64,000 nucleotides of DNA from Antedon bifida (Eukaryota; Echinodermata; Crinoidea; Comatulida; Antedonidae), in NCBI GenBank assembly GCA_963402885.1, contig OY727094.1, positions 29,390,501 through 29,454,500 on the forward strand, in the 5' to 3' direction. Made by a program: the position numbers and the translations under genes. The notes beneath the pieces are model-generated. The model had not been told where the DNA came from, ran no database searches, and saw only the letters and a program-made list of their open reading frames with translations. Positions 12,671 through 26,580 of the stretch are shown here, one piece after another. Position 1 is the stretch's first letter; every line of letters begins with the position of its first letter.

Positions 12671-13568
12671 GTAAGTTATATTTTTGATAATTGCTTCATA
12701 AAATAATACTGTTTGTATACCGTACAATGAGCCGTACTTCCTTAAATACAATTGGTATTATAAGTGAATAAATAATAGTGTATACGGTAAATCAATGAAC
12801 GACATTTTTACCTGAGTTGTTTCTCATCTCTACAATAATATTTAAAGCGGTAAATGTCAACCAAATTTAAAAGTCTTGAACTGTCAATCATTTATGTGTA
12901 TATATGATTTATAACATTGTACTGTAATTAAGTCTTAAGTAAATTCTAAAGTGATGGTAAGCCTATATTCCAATAATTATTATTCTTAATGATATAATAT
13001 ATTGTGACATTCCAAGTTTCAGTCATTAACATAAGTAATTATTACAAGATTCCGTCCGTATAAACAAGACATGCATGTACGGGCCAAAATTTGTATCGTC
13101 ACTAATGTTTTATTTATTTTTTGTAAACTGTGCAGCCATGCCATTAAACCATTATAGCTTTTATATTATGGTTCAAATTCGATTGGATATTCTGCAAAAG
13201 AACAAGGGGCATATCAATGTGTATTTAGTAACATAAAAGTACATGTATGCTATTTGTACAGAAACACTTGACAGTAGAATGATCTTATCTTTCGTTTGAC
13301 TCTTTATCTTCTATTCATCTCTGTTTGAGAGCTAAAATATTAATTGTGTATTGTATTATCTGCCAGATCATGTTGTATTGCATTAATATTACGTTATATA
13401 AATATAATACAGTTAATATCTCATCAGTCGCTTAATTTACTGTCTATTAAAAACAAAATGACAATGTTTACGTTTACGGTATTGATACAATTTTACACTC
13501 GAATTCCTAATGAGCATAGACACGATCATATTTCAGTAACATGCGTAGATTACCACTACAAACACTAA

Positions 13569-13905
13569 TATGGCCGAGCGGTTAAGGCAGGGGCGCCGTT
13601 TACCGTACCTAAAGAGCCAACAACATCGGCAAGGGTTCGAGGCCGACTCGCTCCTAGTTCTGGTGGTGGAACAAGTCTTCTCGGATAAGGACTATAAACC
13701 GTAGGTCCAGTGTACACAGTCATAACCTGTGTGCACTTTAAAGAACCCAGTTCATTATTCGAAAAGAGTAGGGGGTTACCCCGGTGAACTGGTTCACAAA
13801 ATAGCCCCTGTATCAGGGGGATTACCACCTATCTGATAGGACAGTGATTAATTCACTATTGGTAAATCTGTTTCACTATTGGTAAATCTATTTATATTTT
13901 TGTAT
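13569..13905 (+). mobile_element. tRNA-derived SINE with Leu/Ser-like head
   Basis: The head reads ATGGCCGAGCGGTTAAGGCA (A box) and GGGTTCGAGGCC (B box). A conserved body follows, including GTGTGCACTTTAAAGAACCC and AGTAGGGGGTTACCCCGGTG. A near-identical copy is at 46712-47035 within the second duplicated block, so insertion predates that duplication. The older diverged copy near 16320 lacks it. Confidence 0.85.
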
Positions 13906-14893
13906 GGTTACTCCTTTTGTTTTCCTTTTTTTAATAAAAAATAAAATAAAAAAATCCTTGGCCACATTGCCTAAAGACATAAAATAAAAAAAATAAAATA
14001 TTAGGCCTATTTTATTATTAAAACATATCACCACTTTACGGTATATTTTATTGCTCAGCTGTGTAATTTATAACTTTGACATTAAGAAAATCAAACTAAA
14101 TAATTATAGAAAATAAATTATTAAATTAAGTTTATGCAAATGTTGCTATTTTTTTTACTTTGTTCTTTTTTCCTGTAATGTCTACATTTGTTATTAAATG
14201 ATGAGACCAATCGCCAGTTTTAAATTTTGAAAAATACCCCGTACTCCAAAAATGAATATATTGTGAGAAAACAAATGCACTCATATCATAATATAATATT
14301 TATTTAATGACAAGTAGGCTATTTGTAACATTTGACAACTATAGAATGTAGAATGTTCCGATTATCTTTTGACTCGTTAAACTTTATCAATTTGGTTTTA
14401 TCTCTCTAATGTTAAGATTGCGTGTTGTAATTAGTCATTTAAGTGACAATTTCAAGTATTTTGTTTTTTTTAATCTTGAAGGAAATAAATATAAGTTAAT
14501 TATTATCTTACCTGGTCTATACTTCACTTCACATTATTATTTATTTTTGAATGTTGAAATCTTCCCAGGGTAGTGGCTAGACCTACATTTGATAGGACAA
14601 TTGAAATAGGGACCTCTACAGTAAAATAATAAAATTACTTTCTGCATTAAAATTATAAAATGCGTTTTAAATAATCCACTTGTAATAATTCATTTGTAAT
14701 AATTCATTTGTAATGATGTTTCCTTGCAGTTCTATTGTATGTTTTAGTCTTACTGCCTATCAATTTATAACTTTAATACATCAATTTAGTTCAAAATATG
14801 TCGAATAATCTTTGTCAACGATTGTAGGCGAAAAACAATATACAACCAATTATTGTATATAAAAATACTACTAAGAGTTTGTTTATTCTAGAA

Positions 14894-15714
14894 CTCTCTT
14901 TTACGTTTTTTAGCCAGATATCGAAAGACTTGCCTAACAATTCCACAACCACTCACAAATATTATATAAAAAAAAACTAATTCAGATTATATAATTGTCT
15001 TTTGTTTTCTTTTGTTTAGCACTAACATGTGTGTTTTGTGCAGTTTTAGCAAACCATGATGAACATATTGAATCGTCATTGGTTGACATTAACATTCTGT
15101 CAACGTAACGCTGCGATTGATACTATCGCAAGTAATTAAACTCGTACGTAACATCATTATCAGCATAGTAATTAGTTTATGTTCCACACTGAGTTTCGAA
15201 TTAATATTGGTAAAAAAATATTTGGCACATGTGGCGTTTCATACGTATAATCTTGATCTCATAAACTCCGTATTTTCCAGACAAAAATTGTAACGCCGAC
15301 TTGTGGACTAAAAAAATGGCAAAAAATACAGATTTGGTGCTACATCGTAATAAATGTATTCTTCATCATTATCACAATTAATGTCATCATCATCATCATT
15401 GCAAAAACCATCCAATAGCTTCACCATTCATCAAGTTAATGTTCCGCAAATGCAACCTCATTCCTATCATCTTATTATCATCATTTTCATCAATATTATC
15501 TTATTTTTTTATTTAACTTATATTATTACGATATTTATTCTCATTCATCATTTTTAAAAATAATTTTGTTACATCCTCATTCCCATCATTTAATTATCAT
15601 CATTTTTATCAATGTATCTTCTTTTTATTTAACTTTTATTACGATATTTATTCTCATTCATTATTCTTAAGAAGACTTTTGTTACATCCTCATTCCCATC
15701 AATTAATTTTCATT
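14894..15714. other. Intergenic, no gene seen
   Basis: AT-rich with ATC/CATCATC runs and an internal near-repeat (15460-15560 against 15575-15665, TCATTCCCATCATTTAATTA type). The Ser-rich open frame here is low-complexity and I do not treat it as a gene. Confidence 0.5.
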
Positions 15715-16870
15715 TTCATCATTGTATACCGTACAATTAGTTGTACTTCCGTTATATAATTGACTACACTAGTGAATAAATTAATGAATTAAGTAGAAAA
15801 AGCATTTTATCGGAGTTGTTTCTGATATTTACGATGGTAGTAAATGTCAACCAAATTGTGTCGAACTGTCAATTATATATGTGTATTTATATGATTTATA
15901 ATATTGTACTGTAATTAAGTATATTCCAATAATTATTATACTCGACATTATTCATTAACATAAGTGATTATTACACGATTCCGTCCGTATAAACAAGACA
16001 TGCATGTACAGGCCAAAGTACATGTATGCTTTTTGTAAAGTAACACTTGACAACAGCTGAATGTTCTTATCTTTCGTTTGACTATTTATCTTCTACTCAT
16101 CTCTGTTTGAGATTTAAAATAAAATACACTTTTTCTTAATATCTCATCAGTAACTTAATTTGCAGTATACTGTCTATTAAAAACAAAATGACAATGTTGG
16201 TTTACGTTTACTGTTTTGATACAATTTTATTGTTCTTAGTTATTTGAGACTCGAATTCATAATGTGCATAAACATAATCTTATTTCAGTAACAAACACAT
16301 GTATACTGCCTCTACAAACAGTTAGTATCCGTCCATATCCGTATCTTTCAATAATATCACCTCTCCACAGTTATACTGAATCACTGTCATACAGAGAATT
16401 CGTGTGTAAACCACGCTTTACGGTATATTTTATTGCTCAGGTTTGTAATTGATGAATTTGACATTTAAAAAAAAATATATATAATTATAGAAAGGAAATG
16501 CAAATGTTGGTACTTCTTTTGCTTTGTTTCATTTTATCCTATTACGGTATGTCTACTTTATGTTTAGGCAAAATGCCAGTTTTAAATTTTAAAAAATACC
16601 CCGAAGGCCTAAATATATTGTGAGAAAGAGAATAATACCATAGTATAATATTTATTTAATGACATTTATAACACTTGACAACAACAGAATGTTCTGATTA
16701 TATTGTCATTGTACTTAAACCTTTAACAAGTTGGTTTTGTCTTTGAGATAATATTGCGTGTGTAGTGTATTATTTGCCATGTAAGTTTTTATTAAACTGA
16801 CAATTTCAAGTTTGTTTTTTTCAGATACTTGCTCTAAGGTTTAATCTTGAAGGAAATAATGTAATAATAG
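15715..16870. repeat. Older diverged copy of the 12710-14560 block
   Basis: Shares many blocks with 12710-14560 (for example ATTCCGTCCGTATAAACAAG and TCGTTTGACT) but is shorter. It lacks the SINE and has no recognisable receptor exon. Confidence 0.7.
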
Positions 16871-18293
16871 TGTATCTAACCCGATATCTACTCCTTACTA
16901 CATTTGTCAACCAAAGTTGAAATCTTTCAAGGATGGCCTACCATTAGTATAAAAACATGTAACAATGTATTGTATTTTCATCCAGTTTTATCTTATAAAT
17001 TTCCTTCAAAAAAAGGTCAAAATTGCTCAACCATGAAGAAGTTCTGTTAACGTAACGGTTAGATCATTTTTGTCTTTACGTAATCGTTTATCACAACATT
17101 ATAATTGATACCGGTACCTCTTTTATTGTCATCTTTATAATCATACTTATTACTTTCACATTATTATCGGTATAATCATCAATCTCTCAATGTTTGTCAC
17201 AATCATCATTTTTAAAATGGTAATTGTTAAATTAATTATGTTTAACAGATTAACAATTTTAATTTGGTATTATATATTTAAGTAAATCTGTTTTGTAATA
17301 GTTTAGACTTTTAATATAAAAATATATTGTCATGAAAAATGAACATTAATAAAATCAGACATTTAGATATGCCATTTTGTTGTTTTAATAAATTTAATCA
17401 CTTCCGTAGAAAAAAAAACAATTATGAGTTTTAACTTCATACTTGCACAACATAACGGTTAAATTTAATCAAAAATTTAATGTTCGACAGACAATTTGAA
17501 TATTTTGTTCATTGAAATTATGATTTTTTTAGGTAAATATTTGTTTTCGATCAAATTGTTGGTAAATATAAATAACTATTAGGCCTATGTGACATTATAA
17601 TAACATATTAAATACATTGTTTCAGGGGACAATAAGAGATATTCAGAAAAATAATACAAATTAAAAATATATTCACACTATTATTCTTTATGCAAATTAC
17701 TGCTGCCATCACCTGTTACCTAAAAACTGATTGTCGCTGCTCATGTGGACCAAGGTAACTATCTAAAATCTGATGCCTAGACTCATGTTTACTCTCGAGA
17801 TACTGGCTAAAAATATATTTTTCGGAACCAGCAATGTAAATTTGATTTAAAGGACGTTAACTACGTTACTATCCACTCAACTAAGATAAAAGATAAACCA
17901 TTGTGTAATTAAACACAATACAATGATAACAATATCTACTTTCTGCTATATACATATATAGTATGTTGTTTTGTAGAGCACTCTTCAGTTCGAAACGGTG
18001 CATTTTTGTTGTGAATACTATTAGCATTTTGCAAAGCACGCTCGTTGAGCTTGTGCACTCTTTGTGTTCATAATCAGTGTACCATGTCCCGCATACCTGG
18101 CTCAGCCTATATATTGTGCCAGTTCTGGGGTACATTTCATTTCGAAACCTGATCTTATTAGACGAGATCTAATAAGATCGAAACAGTACTGTGTGCAGAT
18201 TGGATATATATATATATCTTTATCGTTTCAAATTAATTAATTAAATTTCAGTATATCACCGGGCGGTTTAGAATTAATGTTCTTTGCCTGATT

Positions 18294-18358
<65 letters not shown>

Positions 18359-18360
18359 CA
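16810..18360. repeat. Segmental duplication matching 61410-62640
   Basis: Extended near-identity with the DNA downstream of LGIC-3, for example CTAACCCGATATCTACTCCT and GCTGCTCATGTGGACCAAG. It ends in the AT dinucleotide tract and the CCGGGCGGTTTAGAATTAAT block that also ends the window. No gene was seen. A small palindrome lies at about 18151-18179 (GATCTTATTAGA and its complement). Confidence 0.85.
18293..18357. repeat. (TA)n microsatellite
   Basis: About 30 uninterrupted TA dinucleotides. Comparable AT tracts lie at 53318-53344, 63024-63043 and 63291-63319, all associated with duplicated or palindromic sequence. Confidence 0.95.
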
Positions 18361-18410
18361 TCATCATCGAAAACAGTTTACTCTCCTAATTGTATAAAGC
18401 CGTGTGTTTG

Positions 18411-19236
18411 ATTGTGTTTGTCCCGGTTTTTCCACAGAAGTGTGCGTTTTCAAACTTTACGTCTTTCAGGTCGGTAAGTATACCGGTAGATAATCGTTTA
18501 AGCACTTTCCGTCTATGTTAACAATCAATAATCGAATGAAATGTTAGCGGCGTACTTTACTTTAACTGCCACACATTAACATTAGCGGTAATGTTGGATT
18601 CAACGAAGAGTAACAGCGCAATTACCAATTGTATTGATGTAACTTAATAGACGGCGATGGATGTCACGGGATCTAACTAAAGTTTTTTTTTTTAATTCAT
18701 AAGTATTGAACAAATGGACTTTTGAGAAACATTTTTACTGGAATGTATTCTTAAATGGTTAGCCCACATCACTGTATGAATTTCAAACAAATTTAAAAAC
18801 TTGACCTTCTAAATGCACGGAATCCCTCGTCATTTGTATTGGCGAAATCACACGTAAAATCGTTATGACACGTATCACTATTCTCAATATTCAATATACT
18901 TTCTCATTAAAAATAATTATACAGTAATATAGACTAGTAGTTTAAAGAACGCTTAAACCTACATGGTGATGGTTAACGCGCGCCTACTACCATGCTTACA
19001 CTGTCTATAGGCCGGTAAGATACTTCGCTTGCTTTCTTGCTGTTTGAAGATCAGAATTGTTTTTCAATCACATGGTATGGTATAATGGTATAATATACAC
19101 CGAAATATATTGTAGTAGACTTACTGGGTGTATTTTATTAGGTTACCTTGTTAAACAATCAATTGTCTCTTTTTTTTGAAAGATAACATTTTATGAGACT
19201 TTAAATTTGAGAAGTATTGAAAAACAACCTATCATC
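18411..19236. other. Upstream region of LGIC-A
   Basis: AT-rich, no gene seen. No convincing TATA box or initiator could be chosen by eye. Confidence 0.45.
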
Positions 19237-22200
19237 ATGATTTCGGCGTACTTGCAAATAATTATATCGTTTCTACTGGTGGTAGCGTCACTTTTACAAA
19301 ATACTGGTAAGTATAATAAATAATGAAACGTTTATAAATATGGTATATACCGTGTATTTCAGCATGAGTAGTCAGTAGGTAAAAATAATTTTCATTAAAT
19401 GTTGTTTTCATAATTACATTTAAGTAATGTATAATTACGAATTTTAAGGAAGGGTAATTTCCTAAAGATGTAAATCTAACGCGAATAAAAATTTTTGTAA
19501 TGTAATAATGTACACTCACTAGGAATTTTTGGTAATAAGATCTTTTTGTAATTAAAACATTGTCTTTAGTAAATGGCGAGACGTATATGGACGTGACTCC
19601 GAGTATAAAGGCCCTTCTTATGGAAGAGCTTGCCGAAGCATACCCTAAACCTCGAACAACTCGCCCAGTGCTAAACACTAATACTACTACCATGATTGCG
19701 TCTACTTTTGTTTTAACTCAAGTTATTCAACTGGTAAGTACCGTACGCCATAGAAAACTACAGCCATTGAAAATGTCTGTTCAAACAATTAATGCAGCAA
19801 AATATAGGAAATCTGTTCGCAATCTCTTTCAATATTACAAAATTATGAGGACTACATAAAAGAACAGTGGTATTAACATAGAATTATATTATTTATATCC
19901 TCAAAACTTAGGAGGAGGCCTAAAACATTGCAGTTGTTGGGGTTTTACAGCTGAAACACATTGTCCATTTCATTTAATCGTATACAGTAGTATAATAGTA
20001 TTGTGTAAAGTATTATGCCTTTTTTGTAGGACGATGCAAAGCAAATCCTTGAATTGTCGAGCTGGTTTACTTTGGTAAGTTTCGTAAACTTTGTCTGCTA
20101 GAGTAGATAATTCAAAACTATTATGAGAAATTTCCATGAATACACACAAATATAAAGATATTAGGTGATAAGAATATGACATGTTGTCATGAATGTTGTA
20201 AATTTAAATGATATTAATAAAAAATGTTATTAAATAGAAAACAAAATTAAATATGAAAAAAGGATTGAACATTTAACTATATTAAATATAACATACTACA
20301 AAAGAAAAAACACTGAATAATAATTTCTTCCCAAATTTTGCTTTGTTCAGGTTATCATACTTACTGTATACTGTATTAATAGATAGATAAAAACAATTAA
20401 AAGCACTATATTTTTCAGTTTTAATATAAATTTTCGTAGTGATTTTCTTTAAAGATCTTTATGGAACCAAGATCACAAAATTGTAGTCGTATAACATTTG
20501 ACCACCTTACACAATTATTAAAATGAGCTACGAATATAATGTATATAATATATATGATATAATATGTAATAATACCTACTATCTAGCTCGCAAAAAATAA
20601 GTTTGCAAACACAATGTTATATCTTATGTAAATATAGATGTGGCAAGACGAATTTATTTCCTGGGACCTAGCTGAAACGGGTGTCGAATGCCTGCAAGTA
20701 CCACAGGATACAATTTGGATACCGGATGTCGTACTTCTACAGAAGTATGTATAATTAACACTTTAAAAAAATAATACGGTGTAAAGGACCAGGGGCGTTA
20801 ACTTTTAACTCCCCGATAAAGCCGGCTGTATCAGAGAGACGGTCTTCCTAAAGCCACTCCTGTTCGATCATATAAATCTGCTACGTAAAGTAACAAATTT
20901 AGAGCGTACTTTACGCGTAGAATACCAAATAATAAGGTAATGTTCATGTTCGTCACGCTTGTTCAAATCGCAATCATAACAGTACGTATATTTCTACGCG
21001 AGAAAATCTATTCTAGGCCTATATAAGAAAACAATCACCGTTATTAATTGATTTAACACATAAAACTCGTTCAATTAGTCAGTCTTTCACGATAAATAAT
21101 ACGTAAAAGCAACCAAAAGAATTAAGGTTTAAGACTGTTTAAGATTCCGTCGAGTAATCTTTAATTTTAAAGACCGTTTATGCCTACAGGTTAAACCGCA
21201 GTATAGCCTCTATAATAAAGACTTGCTACGTCACGAATCCGCCCCAGAAGTAATGTCTTTTGATGGGATTGTCGAATTGCTGTTGATAAAACTACATTTA
21301 TAATGTTCACCCTACAATTTGCAATAAATTGTTCCTTAGTGTTAAAGGTCGTTACGGCAACCAGAACGGAACATAACAAGCTATGTTTAGCCAGTCTAGA
21401 GTAAACGTGGATTATTGTTATGTTCCCAAAAAGTGCCATTCATACATTATCCTTAATTCACGCATTGATTGATTTATTGAAAGTGGGAAGGGTTTTGAAT
21501 TAAATCAAGGCTATCGATAAGGCACCTGATTTCAGTTACATTAGTCTGCTCCAATAAAAAAACAGTTTGTAGGTTATGGCAACATGCAGTAATTTGAATA
21601 TTTGAGTTATGTAATATCAGTTCAATATGTAATCTTATTTTTATGTTTATACTTTATTCTTACCTATTTTGTATTATTTTGATTATTATAAATATATTAG
21701 CACAGACAAAATCCATGCATATTTCATGCCAAGTTCTCCTGTTGAAGTATGCTACAACGGAAGTGTGACGCTTTCTACTACAGCTACATTTAAAACATTT
21801 TGCCATATTGATATCGCGAAATATCCTTACGACAAGCAAAAGTGTACACTGGAGTTTATTTCTTGGACACATGATATAAATAAACTTGATTTCGAGGATC
21901 CGATTCCAACCGATATTGATCAAGGCAATGAATTTGTTGAGAATGGAATTTGGAAGTTGCCAGTAAATGGCGTTGAAGGAAGTAGATCTGTGAATAATTA
22001 TTCATCTAGGTCACATGCATCGTTACAGTTTTCGATCACATTACAACGGAGAAATGAATTTCAAAAAAAGTTTTATCTTGTTCCATATTATTTTTGCTCA
22101 TTTCTCATGAGCGTAATGTTTCTTATACCTTACGAAACTGGAAGAGTGTCGTATGGAATAACTGTTTTACTTGCACAAATTGTCTTCAGTCAGTTAATCG

Positions 22201-22901
22201 TCTTTTCTCTGCCTCCAGTAGGAGACAACGTTCCTGAAATAGGTATAGTTACATCTATTCAATACAAAAACGTTTTAATTGTTTATAGGAATCTAGATAA
22301 TATAAAGTAAATTATCTACTCTGTATCACCATTTGCCAAATTAATTAATTTTATTATAATTATTTGTCATACAGGATCGTATTTTGTAGGAGTCATCGGG
22401 TTTAGCACAGTATGTCTCTTCTTCGATGTATTAATGCGACAACTTTTATTTATGCATCAACTTGAATTGGTACGGAAGCTCTGGAATTCCAGGAAGTTCT
22501 GTGTTAAGGGAAATAATAATACTACTAAAACTAATAATGAAACTGGTAGTGATACTGGTAATGACAATGTTAATGCTAAGTCTAACTCTAACTCTAACCC
22601 TAACCCTGACCCTGACCCTAACCCTAACGCTAAGGATAATGATACTGGTAATGATACTGTTAATGCTAACCCTGACCCTAACCCTGACACTAACCCTAAC
22701 GCTAAGGATAAGGATATTATTATTTATATGAATGATATTATTAATAATATGAAGGATAATAATAAGAATATTATTAATAATATGAAGGATAAATCAGACG
22801 GGTGGGAAGTTGGATTATTTGCTTATAACATAATTTGTTGCGTATTGACGATAGTTATTGTTGGTGTGATACACCACTGTGCCTATAGAAAAAAGATATA
22901 A
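19237..22901 (+). CDS. Cys-loop ligand-gated ion channel subunit LGIC-A
   Basis: Six in-phase exons by eye: 19237-19306, 19570-19733, 20030-20074, 20638-20744, 21701-22242, 22375-22901, giving 484 aa. All introns are GT/AG. Layout: signal peptide (MISAYLQIIISFLLVVASLL); ligand-binding domain with RPV; loop A IWIPDVVLL; Cys-loop C163-C177 with 13 residues between (YPYDKQKC at its end); TM1 about 253-272; TM2 about 278-297 with Leu at 9'; PPVGDNVPEIG linker; TM3 311-330; a long Asn/Asp/Pro-rich cytoplasmic loop; TM4 about 455-476. The 45-nt exon 3 matches known nicotinic receptor gene architecture. Missing features are the loop-B Trp, the loop-C Cys-Cys pair and the -1' Glu (here Gly). Cys111 and Cys146 are extra and shared with the paralogues. 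It is the most canonical of the three. Closest to X. Ligand unknown. Confidence 0.85.
22555..22708 (+). repeat. Telomere-like CCCTAA repeats inside the LGIC-A coding exon
   Basis: Hexamers of the CTAACC/CTGACC type run in frame through the cytoplasmic loop of exon 6, encoding Asn-Pro and Asp-Pro dipeptides in two blocks separated by DNDTGNDTVN. The complement is the TTAGGG telomere hexamer with point variants. The frame stays open to TM4. Confidence 0.85.
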
Positions 22902-23550
22902 TAATTCATATCTGCATTTCTGTTTGTTCAGTTAATATTTGAAGGTTACTTTTTCTAGATAGTTGAATACCGTAAATGCATTAAGCGTTACTGTATAAAG
23001 AAATTAACATAATTATGTTTTCATTTTCATGTAGGCCTACTGTAAATTACTGCTAATCTTATCAATGTAAAATATATTTCGTTTTTGAAGTCCGATTAAT
23101 CATGTTTCTATATAATTATATTATATTGCTTCATTCTGAAATAGATAGACACAATAAAACGCACGTCACCTATACTCCGTGTCGGTTTCTGACCCTGGCT
23201 GTTTTATGTGTACCACGATAGATATAGTCTACAACATTTTAGCAGGTCTATACCATGTTTTATATTTCTATTTAGGAAGATATTTAAGGGTTTTAAAACA
23301 AAAGTTATTTCCGGGTTCGTCATCACTTTGCGATTTCCGGAACGTGGCCGCCGTTAAAGTTAAAATAGTCACAATATGGGTCTCATCATCGATGGAATAA
23401 TAACACAAGTTTTATATGGCATAATAGTTTCAATATAAATAAATAATAATATATATATTATATTATTTCAAATATTTGTGCTAAATCAAGTGGTAAGGAT
23501 AAACCCTTGCAATCTAACATGGTTGACAAGCTGATGGTGTTGAAGGTTTA
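22902..23550. other. 3' flank of LGIC-A
   Basis: AT-rich with no gene seen. A stretch near 23271-23325 (AAGTTATTTCCGGGTT) is echoed near 23720-23820. Confidence 0.45.
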
Positions 23551-24795
23551 TCTATATATAAATTATGGTTAATTCTGACATAGGCGAGCACAATGCAAAA
23601 ACTTCGGTACAAATCTCCGCCTTGGATACCTACCTTATCTATCTCAGATGTACCGCGAAACGTAGATTTGATAACATTTATGTGTAGTTCGACGCTATTT
23701 TTCCATATTTCTATCTTAGCAAGATATTATAAAGAGTTTTTTAACAACATTTATGATTTCAACAGTAAATTTTCTACTCAATTTCAATTCTTGGCGGTCA
23801 AGTTATTTCCGGGTTTATGATAAGTTCACCTTGCAGCAACTTGGTTTCAACTATTTTCTCTCTTTTATACACAAGGGAGCAGTTAAAGGTGACTGGAAAC
23901 AGGCACTTTCCATCAATCAATACAGTGTCTCTTTGGAAGACGGAAGAAAAAAACAGATACTATAGTAGGACTGGAGCTTGTGAAAGGTACAGTAGTTAAA
24001 AAATAAAAATTATACTGCAAATTAATAAAGATCAAATTAAATATACGCCATAAAGAATCGGAATATATTGTGGGGAATAGTATTATAAAATTACATAGGG
24101 AGATTTGATGATAAGACATTAATCGAGTGAAATCCCGATAGCTGAGTTTTATTAAGTAAGCTGGCAGGAATAACTGTAGGCTATCTGTGTCCTGTTAGGA
24201 CCGAGATGTCTGCCCATGTTGCAAGCCGTAATGTCTTCTTACTTATTAGGATGATATTTATTTGAATAAACGCCTCTCCAATAAAACATCACTTTGAATA
24301 ATAATCACAACACCCCCCCCCCCCCCCCCAACTATCTAATAAACGTCCATCCCATCCACATTTATAATAACACAATTATACTATTTGTAGAAGAATTCAT
24401 CGCACTGTTATCTACAATTTACCAAGCATTTGTTATTCTTTTTTACCACTTTTCATATCTATTAGATAGAGGATTTCATTTGATTATAAATGTTACCATA
24501 TTATTAAAACTAAAAAATTTAACATATATCCCTCGAATAAGCCCCTCCCTCGAGTCAAATGAACTCCGCCTCCCCACCTCCGCCCTATAAGGGCCCTACC
24601 AAATAATAAAGACTATACTTTAAAATGTTATTAATCATCTAAGACACTGTGAAACAGAATAGTTTAGTTTTACGAATGTCAAGCATTTTCAATAATGGTA
24701 ACCGACAGAAAACGTAAAAGAAGAACACTATCATTCCGAGAACCATCGTCTACACTTCCTAGAGGGGGAGCGAGCGAAGCGAGCTCACCCTCTAG
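23551..24795 (+). mobile_element. Helitron-like element 1 (candidate)
   Basis: The 3' end is well supported. It has a GC-rich hairpin (GGAGCGAGCGAAGCGAGCTC) followed by CACCCTCTAG, preceded by about 40 bp shared with the second 3' end at 28072. Helitrons end in a hairpin and CTRR. The 5' end is a guess: A|TCTATATATAAATT at 23551, which shares 14 bp with the start of the next element. No Rep/helicase was seen, so it would be non-autonomous. Poly-C (24312-24330) lies inside. Confidence 0.55.
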
Positions 24796-25879
24796 TCTAT
24801 ATATAAATTTACGTAAGGGCAAAATTCGGTAAATCGCGCGTTATTTCTAGAATGTTTACTTGATGGTATATAAAGTTGGTTCGTACTTTCGATACTGATT
24901 TTAACCACCTGATGTAACCCTGTTTACTAATTAAATTGAGTTCGATAATTAGTTATTGACAATTAAAACGAATTTAGGTTCAACGATTTGCCCCAAATAG
25001 GGGTGTTTTCCGATCGTGGTATACACTGTCTAATGGATGTCCTCATGAAAAATACCTGCACACAATAATACGAGGATACTTCGCATTTTCCTATCTCCTC
25101 CTACGATAATTGTTTTTAATAGCTGAAAACCGGTTGAACAGCTCGAGTACAGTATCATAATGTTGAAGACAGGCCGATTTTCTTAAAAAAATACTATTTT
25201 GATCGATTTAATATACGTTTATACAAATGTATTGATTTGCGATGCGATTCCAATCTCTCAGACTCCCAGTTTGTAGGTAAATTTATGAGCCCTTGGTTTA
25301 ACACAAGTAGGTAAATTTATGGGTCCTTGGAGAATAAAACTTATATATAGTATTGCAATACTTTGACAATATTGTAAATACTGTACGTATTAACCATTTT
25401 TGGTCGCCATTTGAATCGAAATTGTCTTACTGTGAATGTGGTTACTGTTAGATATATAAACAAAATATACAAAGAACATTTATTAATTTTTACTGTTAGA
25501 TATATAAACAAAAATGTGTTTAGTGGTATATTATTGATAGGCCTATAAAACTTCGTTACTGAGTGGATAGACAATATATTTAAAAATTGTTCTTCCCATC
25601 CTCTTCCCCATCCCTCAACTCTAATGTTATATGCAAAACTGTTTGGTATTGAATAATATTGCCCCGCGAATATGGATTGTAGTAAATTGCATTAGGCCTG
25701 GTTATTTAAAATATTTACGAGGTAGGGAATGGGGCTACGTTTGTATCGTTCTGTTTTGACACTGGGGATCGTATGGTGTTTCCTATTTCTTAAATTGTAC
25801 TTATATGGGTTTCTTCTCTTAGGGGTGGTAACCATTCTTTAAATTCAGAATTAAGTAAAGAAGTACCAAACGTAATACA

Positions 25880-26580
25880 TAATTCGGTTCTTCATTCCTT
25901 AACGGGTTGTAATTTTAAAATCGAACAAGCTGCTTCATATGAAACATAATTTAGACCTAAGATGATTTGACACGCACGTTTTTGTTCTCTTTCATTCGCA
26001 TTGGTATGTTCATCGGTAAGGTTTGGGTGCCAAACCGGTGGAGCATATTCTACAGGTCTAACGTAACTTAAGTAAATCATTAGATGGTCAGGCTTTGGCA
26101 ATAAAATTTAATGAGAAGTTTGAGCATATGAATTCTACCATTAGCACGTTTGATCATATCTTGAACTTCGAGCTTCCATTTAAGATCAGAACTAATATGT
26201 AGGCATAGCATTTTTACGGAGTCAACCACATTGATAATTTCGTTATTAATACTTAATGGATCAATATTAAGTGCTTCATAAAAGTGACATTCATAGAAGC
26301 ACATTTACTTTGATTAAGTTTCATATAAATTTCATTTGCCCAAACTGTTAACGAGTCCATTTCAACCTTCATATTGCGTCTATTTATATCGTTTCTAAAT
26401 GTGGACTCGATCATCGTCATATCATCAACATATTTAAGAGTGGTAATTGTGTTCGATATGTCTACATCGTTTTTTCATGCAAAGGAATCCCAAAGGTCCC
26501 AATGTAGTTCCTTGTGTGATACCTGCGCGGAGGGTGACAACTTTAGAGCTAACACCTTGGTAGGAGACGTATTGTGATCT
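25880..26580 (-). pseudogene. Decayed non-LTR retrotransposon reverse transcriptase
   Basis: The minus strand shows reverse-transcriptase blocks in several frames. These are GITQGTTLGPLGFL near 26510-26560, TLKYVDDMT near 26400-26440 with the catalytic YVDD, and then segments such as RANGRIHMLKLLIKF and YVRPVEYAPPVWHPNLTDEH near the C-terminal part. Frames are broken by stops and shifts. The element type resembles the jockey/CR1 group, but a family call needs a search. Confidence 0.75.

Larger units (their letters stand above)
11680..14893. repeat. Segmental duplication, copy 1
   Basis: Matches 30520-31032 joined to 45241-47940, with the two foldback elements inserted only in the second copy. 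It contains an X-type first exon and a SINE. The match ends at TTTATTCTAGAACTC. In copy 2, receptor exon-5 sequence follows that point; here unrelated sequence follows. Confidence 0.85.

Noticed and set aside
13565-13828. Minus-strand open frame with a duplicate at 46709-46969
   Set aside because: It lies entirely in the SINE copies. Conservation reflects the repeat, not a protein.
15281-15340. Acceptor-like TTTTCCAG followed by an open stretch as a possible missing receptor exon
   Set aside because: The translation does not resemble any exon of the family and no donor in phase was found.
19262-19693. 143-codon minus-strand frame over LGIC-A exons 1-2
   Set aside because: It crosses introns of a well-supported plus-strand gene and has no domain or splice pattern of its own.
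22457-22690. Minus-strand and +1 frame hydrophobic open frames opposite LGIC-A exon 6
   Set aside because: They are shadows of the in-frame hexamer repeat. The plus-strand frame continues correctly into TM4.
25892-26304. Two adjacent minus-strand frames as host genes
   Set aside because: They are the broken C-terminal part of a LINE reverse transcriptase.
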